Below are positions 1 to 7,703 of a DNA stretch of 64,000 nt, in pieces. The notes beneath the pieces are model-generated. The model was not told where the DNA came from. It saw only the letters and a program-made list of their open reading frames with translations, and did no database searches. Numbering within the stretch: position 1 is the first letter of the stretch; each line of letters opens with the position of its first letter. Source of the DNA: Pyxidicoccus caerfyrddinensis (GTDB lineage: Bacteria > Myxococcota > Myxococcia > Myxococcales > Myxococcaceae); assembly GCF_010894405.1 (NCBI RefSeq), contig NZ_JAAIYA010000003.1, positions 620,001 to 684,000 of the forward strand, given 5' to 3'. A program made the translations under genes and the position numbers.

Positions 1-1
1 G

Positions 2-211
2 GACGCGGTGGGCGTGGTGCTCACCGGCATGGGCGAGGACGGCCGCGAAGGCGCGCGCGCCATCCGCGCCGCGGGCGGCACCGTCCTCACCGAGGCCGAG
101 TCCTCCTGCGTGGTCTACGGCATGCCCCGCGCCGTGGAGGAGGCGGGCCTGGCCACCGCCACCGCCCCCCTGGAGAACATGGTGGCGCTGCTGGAGCGCC
201 ACCTCCGCTGA
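2..211 (+). CDS. cheB: Chemotaxis methylesterase CheB, C-terminal fragment
   Basis: This is the last 69 codons of a gene that begins before the window. The frame reads [18 protein letters not shown] and ends in [15 protein letters not shown]. LTGMGxDG is the catalytic-Asp motif of CheB methylesterases, and the same motif recurs in the complete cheB at 14627-15691. CheB removes methyl or amide groups from chemoreceptor glutamates. A stem-loop follows at 239-265 and a fatty-acid desaturase at 337. In M. xanthus I recall the Che7 cluster having a desaturase beside its che genes, so this may be the end of that operon; that assignment is from memory. The N-terminal receiver cannot be checked here. 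Confidence 0.9.
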   Translation, partial: DAVGVVLTGMGEDGREGARAIRAAGGTVLTEAESSCVVYGMPRAVEEAGLATATAPLENMVALLERHLR

Positions 212-238
212 GGGCCCGTGTCCTCGGGTGGGTGAGCG

Positions 239-265
239 GCGCCTGGGGGCCTACACACCAGGCGT
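239..265 (+). terminator. Stem-loop after cheB
   Basis: CGCCTGG (240-246) pairs with CCAGGCG (258-264), with a possible G-T extension at the base and an 11-nt loop. There is no T-run, so it would be a weak or factor-assisted terminator, or a processing site between cheB and the desaturase gene. Confidence 0.3.
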
Positions 266-336
266 CCGGGCGACCCGTCTCCCAAGTCGCCAGGATGTTT
301 TGATCCTTGAACTGCGGCTGGGGCAGTATCCGCCCC

Positions 337-1302
337 ATGCTTCGATACTCCGCTGACCGCAGGACCATGCTCTGGTGCCTGGCCATGCCCGTGGTCGCCC
401 TTTCGATGTATGCGGCGCCCGAGCTCATCCCGTTCCTCTGCCCGGTGTCCTGCTACCTGGCGCTGTCCGCGGGAGTCATCGCTCACAACCACAACCACAG
501 CCCCACCTTCCGCAACCGGAAGATGAACGAGGCGATGGGCATGTGGCTGTCGCTCTTCTACGGCTACCCGACGTTCGTGTGGATTCCCACGCACAACCTC
601 AACCACCACAAGTTCGTGAACAAGGCGGGCGACGCGACGATTACGTGGCGCTACTCCAAGAAGCACAACTTCCTGGTGGCCTTCCTCTTCCCGTTCGTCT
701 CCACGTACTGGCAGCAGGAGCCGACCAAGGCCTTCATCGAGAAGGCCAAGGAGCGCAACCGCCCGCTGTTCCGCCAGATTGTCCTCCAGTACATCATCTG
801 GGGCGGCACGCACGCGGTGCTGCTGGGGCTGGCCATGGTGCTGCACGGCGTGGCCGGCGGCGCGCGCATCTGGGCCTTCGCCTTCCTGATTCCGGCGTTC
901 TTCTCGCTGTGGACCATCATGTTCTTCAACTACATCCAGCACGTCCACTCGGACCCCTGGAGCGAGCACGACCACAGCCGCAGCTTCACCGGGAAGCTCA
1001 TCAACTTCTTCCTCTTCAACAACGGCCTCCACGCCGCGCACCACGAGATGCCGGGCCAGCACTGGAGCCTGCTGCCCGAGGCCCACGCGAAGATTGCGTC
1101 CGAAATCCACCCGGACCTCAAGCCGGTGAGCTTCTTCGGCTGGTGCTTCCGCGTGTACGTGCTGGCGCCCTTCTTCCCCCGCTTCGGCACGAAGCAGGTG
1201 GGCCGCGCGCCCTACGACCCGCCCACCGGTGAGACGGTGAACGTGGCCTTCGGCGACGAATTGCAGGCCGTGGACTCGGGCATCAACGTCGCCCGCGTCT
1301 GA
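337..1302 (+). CDS. Membrane fatty-acid desaturase
   Basis: This 321-residue integral-membrane di-iron desaturase introduces a double bond into lipid acyl chains. The three histidine boxes are visible: HNHNH at residues 50-54, HNLNHH at 86-91 and HAAHH at 232-236, plus an extra QHVH at 201-204. Hydrophobic stretches lie at about 11-48, 65-83, 112-125, 150-172 and 178-200. I chose the ATG at 337; an upstream in-frame TTG at 307 would add ten residues without clear support. It lies 125 bases after cheB on the same strand, suggesting a link between chemosensory signalling and membrane-lipid composition. No electron-donor domain such as cytochrome b5 is fused, so a separate ferredoxin is probably used. 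Substrate and regiospecificity cannot be read. Confidence 0.88.
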   Translation: MLRYSADRRTMLWCLAMPVVALSMYAAPELIPFLCPVSCYLALSAGVIAHNHNHSPTFRNRKMNEAMGMWLSLFYGYPTFVWIPTHNLNHHKFVNKAGDATITWRYSKKHNFLVAFLFPFVSTYWQQEPTKAFIEKAKERNRPLFRQIVLQYIIWGGTHAVLLGLAMVLHGVAGGARIWAFAFLIPAFFSLWTIMFFNYIQHVHSDPWSEHDHSRSFTGKLINFFLFNNGLHAAHHEMPGQHWSLLPEAHAKIASEIHPDLKPVSFFGWCFRVYVLAPFFPRFGTKQVGRAPYDPPTGETVNVAFGDELQAVDSGINVARV

Positions 1303-1362
1303 AGTCCGCGGTGCGCGTGCGCGGCGCGCGCGCCCGGTCCGGAAGGCTTGGAGCGGGGGTCC

Positions 1363-1382
1363 CGGGAGGCGTTCTCCTCCCG
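1363..1382 (+). terminator. Stem-loop after desaturase gene
   Basis: CGGGAGG (1363-1369) and CCTCCCG (1376-1382) form a perfect 7-bp stem with a 6-nt loop, 60 bases after the desaturase stop. No T-run follows. Confidence 0.4.
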
Positions 1383-1468
1383 ACCCCAGGCTCGCCTCCG
1401 TGTCCCCCTCTGTGTCGTGTATTCCCCATCTCTCCCTGGAATCGGCCCAGGGGGAGTATTCGTCGTGT

Positions 1469-1506
1469 GTCTGTTTCTCATATCTCGGAACATCTAAGAG
1501 ACAGAC
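1469..1506 (+). promoter_or_regulatory. Imperfect inverted repeat upstream of PilZ gene
   Basis: GTCTGT-TT-CTC (1469-1479) is mirrored by GAGACAGAC (1498-1506) across an AT-richer spacer, 38 bases before the ATG at 1545. It could be an operator or a 5'-leader stem. This is the least GC-rich stretch of the intergenic region and probably lies near the promoter. Confidence 0.3.
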
Positions 1507-1544
1507 GGGCGTGCCGGGGGGAAGCAACGACACGGAGGCACCGC

Positions 1545-2672
1545 ATGATGACGGCATCAGGACGCATCCGTCCGCCGCCCGCCGTGGTGACTGCATCGCC
1601 GCGCGTGCTGTGGGTGGGGCCCTCGGGTGAGCCGTGGCTGGCGCTGTCCCGGGTGGTGCGGGCGCTGGGCGGTGAGCCCCTGCATGTGTCCTCGCTGGAT
1701 GCCGCCGTCCCGGAGATGGCGCGCGTGCGCCCGGCGCTGGTGCTGGTGCACTGGCGACTGGTGGCCGATTCGCGAGGCCCCGCGCTGAGCGCGCTGCGGA
1801 CGCGCTCCGGCGCGGCGCCGGTGGCGGTGGTGGCGGAGTCGAACACGCCGGTCGAGGTGCTGGAGGCGGGCGAGGCCGAGGGCGTGGAGGACTGCCTGCT
1901 GGCGCCCCTGCGCCTGCACGAGCTGCGGGCCCGGCTGGCGGTGCTCACCGGTGAGCCGGCAATGGCCCCGGCGCGCCCGGTGGAGCGCTACACCCCCCGG
2001 GTGGTGCTGATGGCGGGGTCGAGCGGCCCGCGCGCATGGGGCGGGCTGGGCGCGCTCCTGGAGGCGTGCGGCCACCACCTCATCTACAGCGCCAGCGTGG
2101 AGGGCGCGGCGGTGCGGCTGGTGGAGGGCGGCGTGGTGCCGCACCTGGTGCTCGTCTCGGGCGAGGGGCCGCTGGCGGCGCTGAAGCTGCTGTCCACGCT
2201 GCGCTCGCGGGCGGTGCTGGAGGGCGTGCCGGCGCTCACCGTGGCGGTGGGGCCGGGGACGCGGGCGCCGGGGCTGGCGGCACTGCTGCCGCGCATCGAC
2301 GCGCTGTTGGGACGGGACTCGGGCTCGCTGCACGTGGAGGAGCGGGTGCCCTTCTGCTGCCCGGTGGAGTTCGGCGAGGGCGGCTCGCGCGAGACGGAGT
2401 GGACGTCCGGCTTCTCCAGCGCGCTGAGCCCCGGAGGCCTCATCATCCGCACGCTGGTGCCCCCGCGGCCGGGGACGCCGGTGCGGCTGCGCATCCTGCT
2501 GCCCACCACGCGCGAGCGGCTGGAGACGCACGGCGTGGTGGCGTGGTCCAACCCCTTCGTTCCGCGGACCGGCCTGGCCTTCCCGTATGGCATGGGCGTG
2601 CGCTTCCTGGGCATGGGCCCGCCGCGGCTCATGCACCTGCGCCAGCTCTGCCAGCCGGTGGCCTCACTGTGA
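1545..2672 (+). CDS. PilZ-domain protein with two receiver-like domains
   Basis: The protein is 375 residues. Two successive alpha/beta segments (about 19-125 and 145-250) have receiver-like layout (RVLWVGPSGEP; RVVLMAGSSGP) but lack the acidic pocket and phospho-Asp of true receivers. The C-terminal 110 residues (VEERVPFCCPVEF ... GLIIRTLVPPRPGTPVRLRILLP ... GMGVRFLGM) match the PilZ-type module common in myxobacteria. The canonical RxxxR c-di-GMP motif is not obvious. The start ATG at 1545 has GGAGG seven bases upstream; a longer reading from 1311 lacks this. A lone receiver gene follows 14 bases downstream. Likely role: cytoplasmic regulator or adaptor, possibly for motility. Exact function unknown. 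Confidence 0.72.
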   Translation: MMTASGRIRPPPAVVTASPRVLWVGPSGEPWLALSRVVRALGGEPLHVSSLDAAVPEMARVRPALVLVHWRLVADSRGPALSALRTRSGAAPVAVVAESNTPVEVLEAGEAEGVEDCLLAPLRLHELRARLAVLTGEPAMAPARPVERYTPRVVLMAGSSGPRAWGGLGALLEACGHHLIYSASVEGAAVRLVEGGVVPHLVLVSGEGPLAALKLLSTLRSRAVLEGVPALTVAVGPGTRAPGLAALLPRIDALLGRDSGSLHVEERVPFCCPVEFGEGGSRETEWTSGFSSALSPGGLIIRTLVPPRPGTPVRLRILLPTTRERLETHGVVAWSNPFVPRTGLAFPYGMGVRFLGMGPPRLMHLRQLCQPVASL

Positions 2673-2686
2673 AGCCGGGAGGCACC

Positions 2687-3055
2687 ATGCGACGCAAGAA
2701 AGTGCTGCTCGTCGACGACTCGGCCACCGTGTTGCTGTTGCACCAGGGCATGTTGCTGGAGCTGGGCTACGAGGCCGTCACCGCGCGCAACGGGCTGGAG
2801 GCCCTGGCGCGAGCCGAGACGGAGCGGCCGGACCTGGTCTTCCTGGACGTCGTCATGCCGCACCTGGACGGCCTGGAGACGTGCCGGGCGCTGCGCACGC
2901 GCGAGCCCACCCGCAACACGCCCATCATCCTCTGCAGCACCCGCGCCGAGCCGCGCAGCGTGCAGGCCGGCTTCGACAGCGGCTGCACGGACTACCTCGC
3001 CAAGCCCTTTGACGGCGCGGAGCTGACGGCCCTGTTACGCCGCTACCTGGACTGA
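2687..3055 (+). CDS. Stand-alone response-regulator receiver
   Basis: This 122-residue single-domain receiver has the acidic pair DD at 10-11, phospho-acceptor D54 (FLDVVMP) and invariant K106 (AKPFD). It has no output domain, so it would act like CheY or as a phosphorelay shuttle. It begins 14 bases after the PilZ gene and is probably co-transcribed. A PAS histidine kinase converges on it, with stops six bases apart, and is a plausible but unproven partner. Confidence 0.88.
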   Translation: MRRKKVLLVDDSATVLLLHQGMLLELGYEAVTARNGLEALARAETERPDLVFLDVVMPHLDGLETCRALRTREPTRNTPIILCSTRAEPRSVQAGFDSGCTDYLAKPFDGAELTALLRRYLD

Positions 3056-3060
3056 GTTGC

Positions 3061-4557
3061 TCACGGCGGTGGCCGCTGCGGCCCGTTGGGCTTCGTCGGC
3101 ATCGAGCGGCGCGGCAGCGTCACCGTGAAGGCGGTGCCCTCGTCCTCGCTGGAGGTGACCTCAATCGTCCCTCCGTGCGCCTGGACGATTTCCCGGACGA
3201 TGTAGAGCCCCAGGCCGTAGCTCATCTTCAGCGTGCGGGCTGTCTGCGGGCCGCGGCGGAAGGGCTCGAAGAGGTGGGGCAGCAGGTTGTCGGGAATGGG
3301 GCGGCCGGCGTTGCGCACCTCCAGCACCACCTTGTTGCGCACGCCGCGCACGGCCAGGCGCACCGGCGTCTCCGTCGGGCTGTACTTCAGCGCGTTCTCC
3401 ACCAGGTTGGACGCCACCTGCCCCAGCCGGTCCGGGTCCCACGTGCCCTGCGTGTTGCCCTTGTGCTCCACCTCCACGAGGCGCTGCGGGAAGGCCACGC
3501 GGAACTCGTGGGCCACCTTCGCGGCCAGGTCGTTCAGGTCCATGGCGCGCGGCTCGATGGCCACGCCGCCCACCAGCCGGGTGCGCGTGAAGTCCAGCAG
3601 CAGGCGGGTGAGCCGCTCGATTCGCACCGCCGCGGTGGCGATGCGCTTGCTGGTCTGCTTCGCCTCCTCCGCGGTGCCGCTCTCGGCCAGCACGCGGGAC
3701 CAGTTCATGATGGCGCCCAGCGGGCTGCGGATGTCATGGCTGACGATGCCCATGAGCTGCTCCTGGAACTCCGCGTGCCGGCGCGCTTCCTCTTCCGCCC
3801 ACTTGCGCTGGGTGATGTCGCGGCTGATGCCGAAGAGGCCGGACACCTTGCCCTCCGGGTCTCTCAGCACGCCCTTGGTGGACAGCCATACGCGCGGGCC
3901 CTCGGCGCCCGGCTGCGCGTCCTCGTAGGTGACGGTGCGGCCGAAGGCGAAGACCTCCCGGTCGTTGGCCATGTTGGCGCGCGCCACCTCGGGCGCGAAG
4001 AGCTCCGCGTCCGTCTTGCCGATCATCGCCTCCGCCGAGTAGCCCACCGCCTTCGCGCCCGCGGAGTTGATGAGCTGGTACCGGCCCTGGAGGTCCTTGG
4101 TGTAGACGGCGTCTGTCGTCCCCTCGAGGATGGAGCGGAAGATTTCGCTGGTGCGCCGCAGCTCGTCGCGCGCCCGGCGCTCGCCGGTGATGTCGCGGCA
4201 GTGCACCAGCAGGCCGCCGTCCACCGGGCGCACGCGCACGTCGAAGCACAAATCCCGGTCCGGCCAGCCATGCTCGAAGCGCGCGACGGCCTGCTCGGTG
4301 GCGGGGATGTCGAAGCGCAGGTGGCGGCGCAATTCCAGCAGCGTGGGGCACGCGCGGCGCAGGTCGTCACCCGGGCCGCCGCAGCCTCCCAGCAGCTCCG
4401 TCATGCGGGGGCTGATGTAGAGGAAGCGCCACCCGGCATCGAGCAGGAAGAAGGCGTCCGGCAGGCCCTCCAGGAGCGCGTGGAGCGGCACGGCGGGCGC
4501 CTCGGAGGGGGGCGCGGCCGGGGTGCGCTGGCGCTTCTTGGCGGAGGTGGGAGCCAT
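3061..4557 (-). CDS. PAS-PAS sensor histidine kinase
   Basis: The 498-residue kinase has a degenerate PAS at about 28-128, a second PAS with PAC at about 137-255 (FRSILEGTTDAVYTKD ... GLFGISRDITQRK), a HisKA domain with phospho-acceptor H274 (GIVSHDIRSPLG) and a HATPase domain with N box (NLVENALKYSP), G1 (DNLLPHLFEPF) and G2 (YGLGLYIV). No membrane segment is present, so it is cytoplasmic and would sense a soluble ligand, redox state or a protein partner. The start at the ATG of MAPTSAKK is chosen over an upstream TTG; no strong ribosome site is seen. It converges on a lone receiver and follows the GH1 gene by 63 bases on the same strand. Confidence 0.88.
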   Translation of the reverse strand: MAPTSAKKRQRTPAAPPSEAPAVPLHALLEGLPDAFFLLDAGWRFLYISPRMTELLGGCGGPGDDLRRACPTLLELRRHLRFDIPATEQAVARFEHGWPDRDLCFDVRVRPVDGGLLVHCRDITGERRARDELRRTSEIFRSILEGTTDAVYTKDLQGRYQLINSAGAKAVGYSAEAMIGKTDAELFAPEVARANMANDREVFAFGRTVTYEDAQPGAEGPRVWLSTKGVLRDPEGKVSGLFGISRDITQRKWAEEEARRHAEFQEQLMGIVSHDIRSPLGAIMNWSRVLAESGTAEEAKQTSKRIATAAVRIERLTRLLLDFTRTRLVGGVAIEPRAMDLNDLAAKVAHEFRVAFPQRLVEVEHKGNTQGTWDPDRLGQVASNLVENALKYSPTETPVRLAVRGVRNKVVLEVRNAGRPIPDNLLPHLFEPFRRGPQTARTLKMSYGLGLYIVREIVQAHGGTIEVTSSEDEGTAFTVTLPRRSMPTKPNGPQRPPP

Positions 4558-4620
4558 GCGTCGTCGGTGGGGAGGTGGGCCGGAGGCCCTCAAGGGGTGA
4601 ACACGGGGTGGGGTGCGCCT

Positions 4621-6030
4621 TCAGGGCATGGGCGTGAGGCCGAGGTTGCGGGCGACGTCCTGGAAGCTCTCCACGGCGGCGGTGGGGACGCGGGCCTTGT
4701 CCGGACTGGCGAAGTCCACGCGGAAGAGGCCGAAGCGGGGCGTGTAGCCCTCGGCCCACTCGAAGTTGTCCATGAGGCTCCAGTGGAAGTAGCCGCGCAC
4801 GTCCGCCCCCTCTCTGACTGCCTGCTCCACCGCGTACACGTGGCTACGGAAGTACTCCGGCCTCCGGTTTCCTTCCGCGTCCGCCATCCCATTCTCCGTC
4901 ACCAGGAGGGGGATGCCCAGATCGCGGAAGCGGAGCAGGAAGAGATACAGTCCCTCGGGGTAGATGTCCCAGCCAAGGTCACTCACCGGACGCCCGGAGG
5001 GGACGTACTGGTTGGAGAGCGACGCCTCGCGGAAGTCCTGCCGCACGTAGTCACGCGAGTAGTAGTTGAGCCCGAGGTAGTCGCTGGAGCCCTTCAGGTC
5101 CGCCACCTCGCGGTCGATGCTCGCGCTGCCGGGCACGGACAGGCGGATGCGGCCGGTGCGCAGTGCCAGGGGGACGCTCTCGTTGAAGAAGGCGTCGGTG
5201 AGGCCCGCGGCGGTGACGTCCGCGGTGGAGCCGGTGGCGGGCTGGAAGATGCGCACGTGGTGCGCCAGGCCCACGCGGGTGGCGTGCCCGTCACCGTCGG
5301 CGTCCACCGTGTCCAGGGCGCGCAGCTGCCGGGCCGCGCGCGCGTGGCCCTCGATGAGGTGCGACAGCGCGGTGGCCATGGCCTTCGCGTCCTTCTTCCC
5401 CGGAGGCCACACGCCGTCGAGGTAGCCGAACACCGCGAGCACGTTGGGCTCGTTGACGGTGCACCACCAGTCCACCTCGCCGCCCAGCTCCGCGGCGACG
5501 CGGGAGGCATAGGCCTCGAAGTCGTCGAGCGTGGCGGGGTTCTCCCAGCCGCCCGCGTCGGTGACCCACTGGGGCAGGGTGAAGTGGTACAGCGTGACGA
5601 GCGGGGTGATGCCCTGGGTGCGCAGTGCGTGGGCCTGCTCGCGGTAGCGGGCCAGGGCGTCCTCGTCCCACTCGCCGCGCGCGGGCTGGAGGCGGCTCCA
5701 CTCCAGGCTGAAGCGGTAGGCGTTGGTGCCCAGCTGGCGCATCAGCGCCACGTCGGTGTCGAAGCGCTGCCACGACTGGGCCGCGTCGCCGGACACGCTG
5801 CCGTCGTGGATGTGGGGCCGGCCGTCGGGGAAGGAGCCCTGCTCCCACGCGCTCCAGTCGTTGGTGGTGCCGCCCTCAATCTGGTGGCTGGCGGTGGCGG
5901 TGCCCAGCAGGAAGCCCTGGGGCAGGCCGGTGCCCAGCGTGGCGCGGCGGATGTCCTCCGCGTCGAAGGCGGGCCTGTCGCTGCACGCGGCCAGCGCCAG
6001 CGGGAGGGCGACGAGGGCGTGGCGGCTCAT
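4621..6030 (-). CDS. GH1 family beta-glycosidase lipoprotein
   Basis: This 469-residue glycoside hydrolase family 1 enzyme is probably a beta-glucosidase. The acid/base Glu is E194 in TVNEPN and the nucleophile E379 in VTENG; other family marks are FLLGTATASHQIEGG, RFSLEW and LGLNYYSRDYV. The N-terminus (MSRHALVALPLALAAC) is a lipoprotein signal with lipobox Cys at 16, unusual for GH1 enzymes, which are mostly cytoplasmic. It should be membrane anchored and face the periplasm or outside. The start codon overlaps the stop of the upstream secreted protein by four bases (ATGA), implying translational coupling. Substrate is not deducible. Confidence 0.92.
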   Translation of the reverse strand: MSRHALVALPLALAACSDRPAFDAEDIRRATLGTGLPQGFLLGTATASHQIEGGTTNDWSAWEQGSFPDGRPHIHDGSVSGDAAQSWQRFDTDVALMRQLGTNAYRFSLEWSRLQPARGEWDEDALARYREQAHALRTQGITPLVTLYHFTLPQWVTDAGGWENPATLDDFEAYASRVAAELGGEVDWWCTVNEPNVLAVFGYLDGVWPPGKKDAKAMATALSHLIEGHARAARQLRALDTVDADGDGHATRVGLAHHVRIFQPATGSTADVTAAGLTDAFFNESVPLALRTGRIRLSVPGSASIDREVADLKGSSDYLGLNYYSRDYVRQDFREASLSNQYVPSGRPVSDLGWDIYPEGLYLFLLRFRDLGIPLLVTENGMADAEGNRRPEYFRSHVYAVEQAVREGADVRGYFHWSLMDNFEWAEGYTPRFGLFRVDFASPDKARVPTAAVESFQDVARNLGLTPMP

Positions 6031-6722
6031 GTCGGGCCTCCGACGCGCTCGGAGGCGGTGGGGCGGCCGACGATGCCCACGGTGACGAGCGACGTGCGCA
6101 CGTCGCCGTATTGGAAGACGAAGCCCTCCAGGCGCACGCCGGCGCGGGGGGCCAGGGGGATGTCCACGCGCGCACGGCCGCCGAGCGGGAAGACGTACGC
6201 GAGGCCCACGGGCCCGTAGGAGGCGCCGAGGTGCGCGGGCACCTGTCCATTCGCATCGAAGATGCCGGCCTCGAGGTCCACGCGGCCCACGCGGTAGAGG
6301 CCCTTCACGGAAGGCAGGACCTGGAGGAGCGGCCGGGAGGTGTAGCCGAGGCCGATGACGGCGCCGCCCACGACGCTCCAGCGCTCACCGGTGTAGCCCA
6401 GGCGCGCGGTGACGGCGGTGCTGCCGCCGGGGCCACCGCGCTCCAGCGGCAAGAGCGACAGCAGGCCGCCGTCCAGCGTGAAGCCGCCGAGCAGGAAGCG
6501 CGCGGAGGAGGTGTTGGCGAGGTACGCGTCCTCCCAGCGTCCACCGTCGAAGGCGTAGCCGCCGGTGAAGAGTCCGACGCTGGTACCCAATTCCGCGGCG
6601 AGCGCTCGAGGAGTCTCCACCCCGGACGGAGCCGTGCCCGTCTCGTGCGCGGGGCCGGGCGCGCTGGAGAGTGTGAGGACGAGGAGTGCGGGGAGCGAGA
6701 AGCACATCCGGGGCTGAACCAT
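6027..6722 (-). CDS. Secreted barrel-like protein, unknown function
   Basis: The protein has 231 residues. A Sec signal peptide covers about 1-26 (CFSLPALLVLTLSSAPGPAHE). The rest is rich in alternating hydrophobic/Gly strands (LGYTGERWSVVGGAVIGLGYTS; GLYRVGRVDLEAGIFD; VRLEGFVFQYGDVRTSLVTVGIVG) like an outer-membrane beta-barrel. The ATG at 6722 is preceded by GAGGAG at good spacing. It is the first gene of a two-gene unit with the GH1 lipoprotein (four-base overlap), so it may help locate that enzyme or admit its substrate. I do not recognise a named family. Confidence 0.6.
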   Translation of the reverse strand: MVQPRMCFSLPALLVLTLSSAPGPAHETGTAPSGVETPRALAAELGTSVGLFTGGYAFDGGRWEDAYLANTSSARFLLGGFTLDGGLLSLLPLERGGPGGSTAVTARLGYTGERWSVVGGAVIGLGYTSRPLLQVLPSVKGLYRVGRVDLEAGIFDANGQVPAHLGASYGPVGLAYVFPLGGRARVDIPLAPRAGVRLEGFVFQYGDVRTSLVTVGIVGRPTASERVGGPT

Positions 6723-6912
6723 ACCCCGCTCCTCGTTCCGCGCGAGGCCGGCCGGTCTCCTGTGCACTGCGCGTCACAGGAGGAAACGCGAGGAGCGGGG
6801 CTCGTGCGCCATGGGGTCCACCTGAGACGGAGGAATGCGGCTGGGTTGAATGCGGGGTTCGGTGAAACAGGGATTTCCTGTGCCTCACTCCTCCCTGGCA
6901 CGGCACGGCTGC

Positions 6913-7680
6913 TCACTCCCGGTTGATTCCGAGTTGGGGCGTGACGATGGCGGGCGGGCAGTTGCCGCCGAGCTCCTGGTACTTCGCCAGCTGAGCACTC
7001 ACCCCCGAGCTGCCGAGCGGGTCGCTCTTGTTCGCGGCGGAGCAGGGGAACTTGAAGTCGTAGACGCACTGGATGCGGGTTGGGTCGCGAGCGGCGTGAA
7101 GGACGACATCGGGCTTGAGCGAGTCTCGCCACTGCTGGGTGAGCACGTACCGGGCCGTTGCGGAATCCAGTCCGTAACGCGGCTCGATGGAGACGTTGTC
7201 CGGGAACAGCTTGAGGATTTCGCGTCGGACGCAGGCAAAGGCCACGTCGTGCTTCATCGTTCCCAGATCCATCCGGCGCAACACGGGCTTGCCATTCTCG
7301 TAGCGGACCACCCGTTCGCACTCGGCATCGTCCGGTCTCTTGCCGCGCCCGTACTCGCGCTCGTTGACCTCGAAATCTGCTTCCCGGGCGCACTGCACGA
7401 GCAGGTGCTCGATGCGCGCCACCTCCGCGGCCTCCAGTGTTTTCAGGGCGGTCAGGACGGCGCCCGTTGCCCGCGCGGCGCTCGACAGCCAGGGGATGAC
7501 CGCGTCACTTCCCTCCTGGGTGGCGCAGGCAAGGCTGCGGAGGCAACCACTTGTCGCTGAGTCCAGGCTCTGCTCGTACCGGCCAGGGGTGCCACGTTCG
7601 GCATGCGTCGTGGCGCAGGCGATTTGAAGCAGCAGGGGGCCGAGGAAGAACGTCCATCTGGAGAGACGGCTCAAGTGCAT
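6913..7680 (-). CDS. Lipoprotein with PD-(D/E)XK-like C-terminus, candidate toxin
   Basis: This 255-residue protein starts with a lipoprotein signal (FFLGPLLLQIAC, lipobox Cys 22). The C-terminal third contains KPDVVLH (D191) and, 17 residues later, YDFK (D208, K210), the arrangement of a PD-(D/E)XK nuclease core. I recall similar KPD...VYDFKFPC tails on myxobacterial lipoproteins found beside DUF3396 immunity-type genes, as here: the DUF3396 gene ends 24 bases upstream. Lipid-anchored toxins passed between cells by outer-membrane exchange (SitA) are known in M. xanthus; membership of that group is inference. The ATG at 7680 is preferred to upstream in-frame starts because it places the signal peptide at the N-terminus. 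Confidence 0.6.
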   Translation of the reverse strand: MHLSRLSRWTFFLGPLLLQIACATTHAERGTPGRYEQSLDSATSGCLRSLACATQEGSDAVIPWLSSAARATGAVLTALKTLEAAEVARIEHLLVQCAREADFEVNEREYGRGKRPDDAECERVVRYENGKPVLRRMDLGTMKHDVAFACVRREILKLFPDNVSIEPRYGLDSATARYVLTQQWRDSLKPDVVLHAARDPTRIQCVYDFKFPCSAANKSDPLGSSGVSAQLAKYQELGGNCPPAIVTPQLGINRE

Positions 7681-7703
7681 CCCGGCGAGAGGAGTGGAAC
7701 GGC

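Noticed and set aside
1311..1544. N-terminal extension of the PilZ protein
   Set aside because: It would run through the stem-loop and inverted repeat; GGAGG before ATG 1545 decides the start.
3175..6219. 1014-codon open frame on the + strand opposite the kinase and GH1 genes
   Set aside because: It is rich in Arg, His, Gln and Val, has no domain, and lies antisense to two recognisable genes; a by-product of high G/C.
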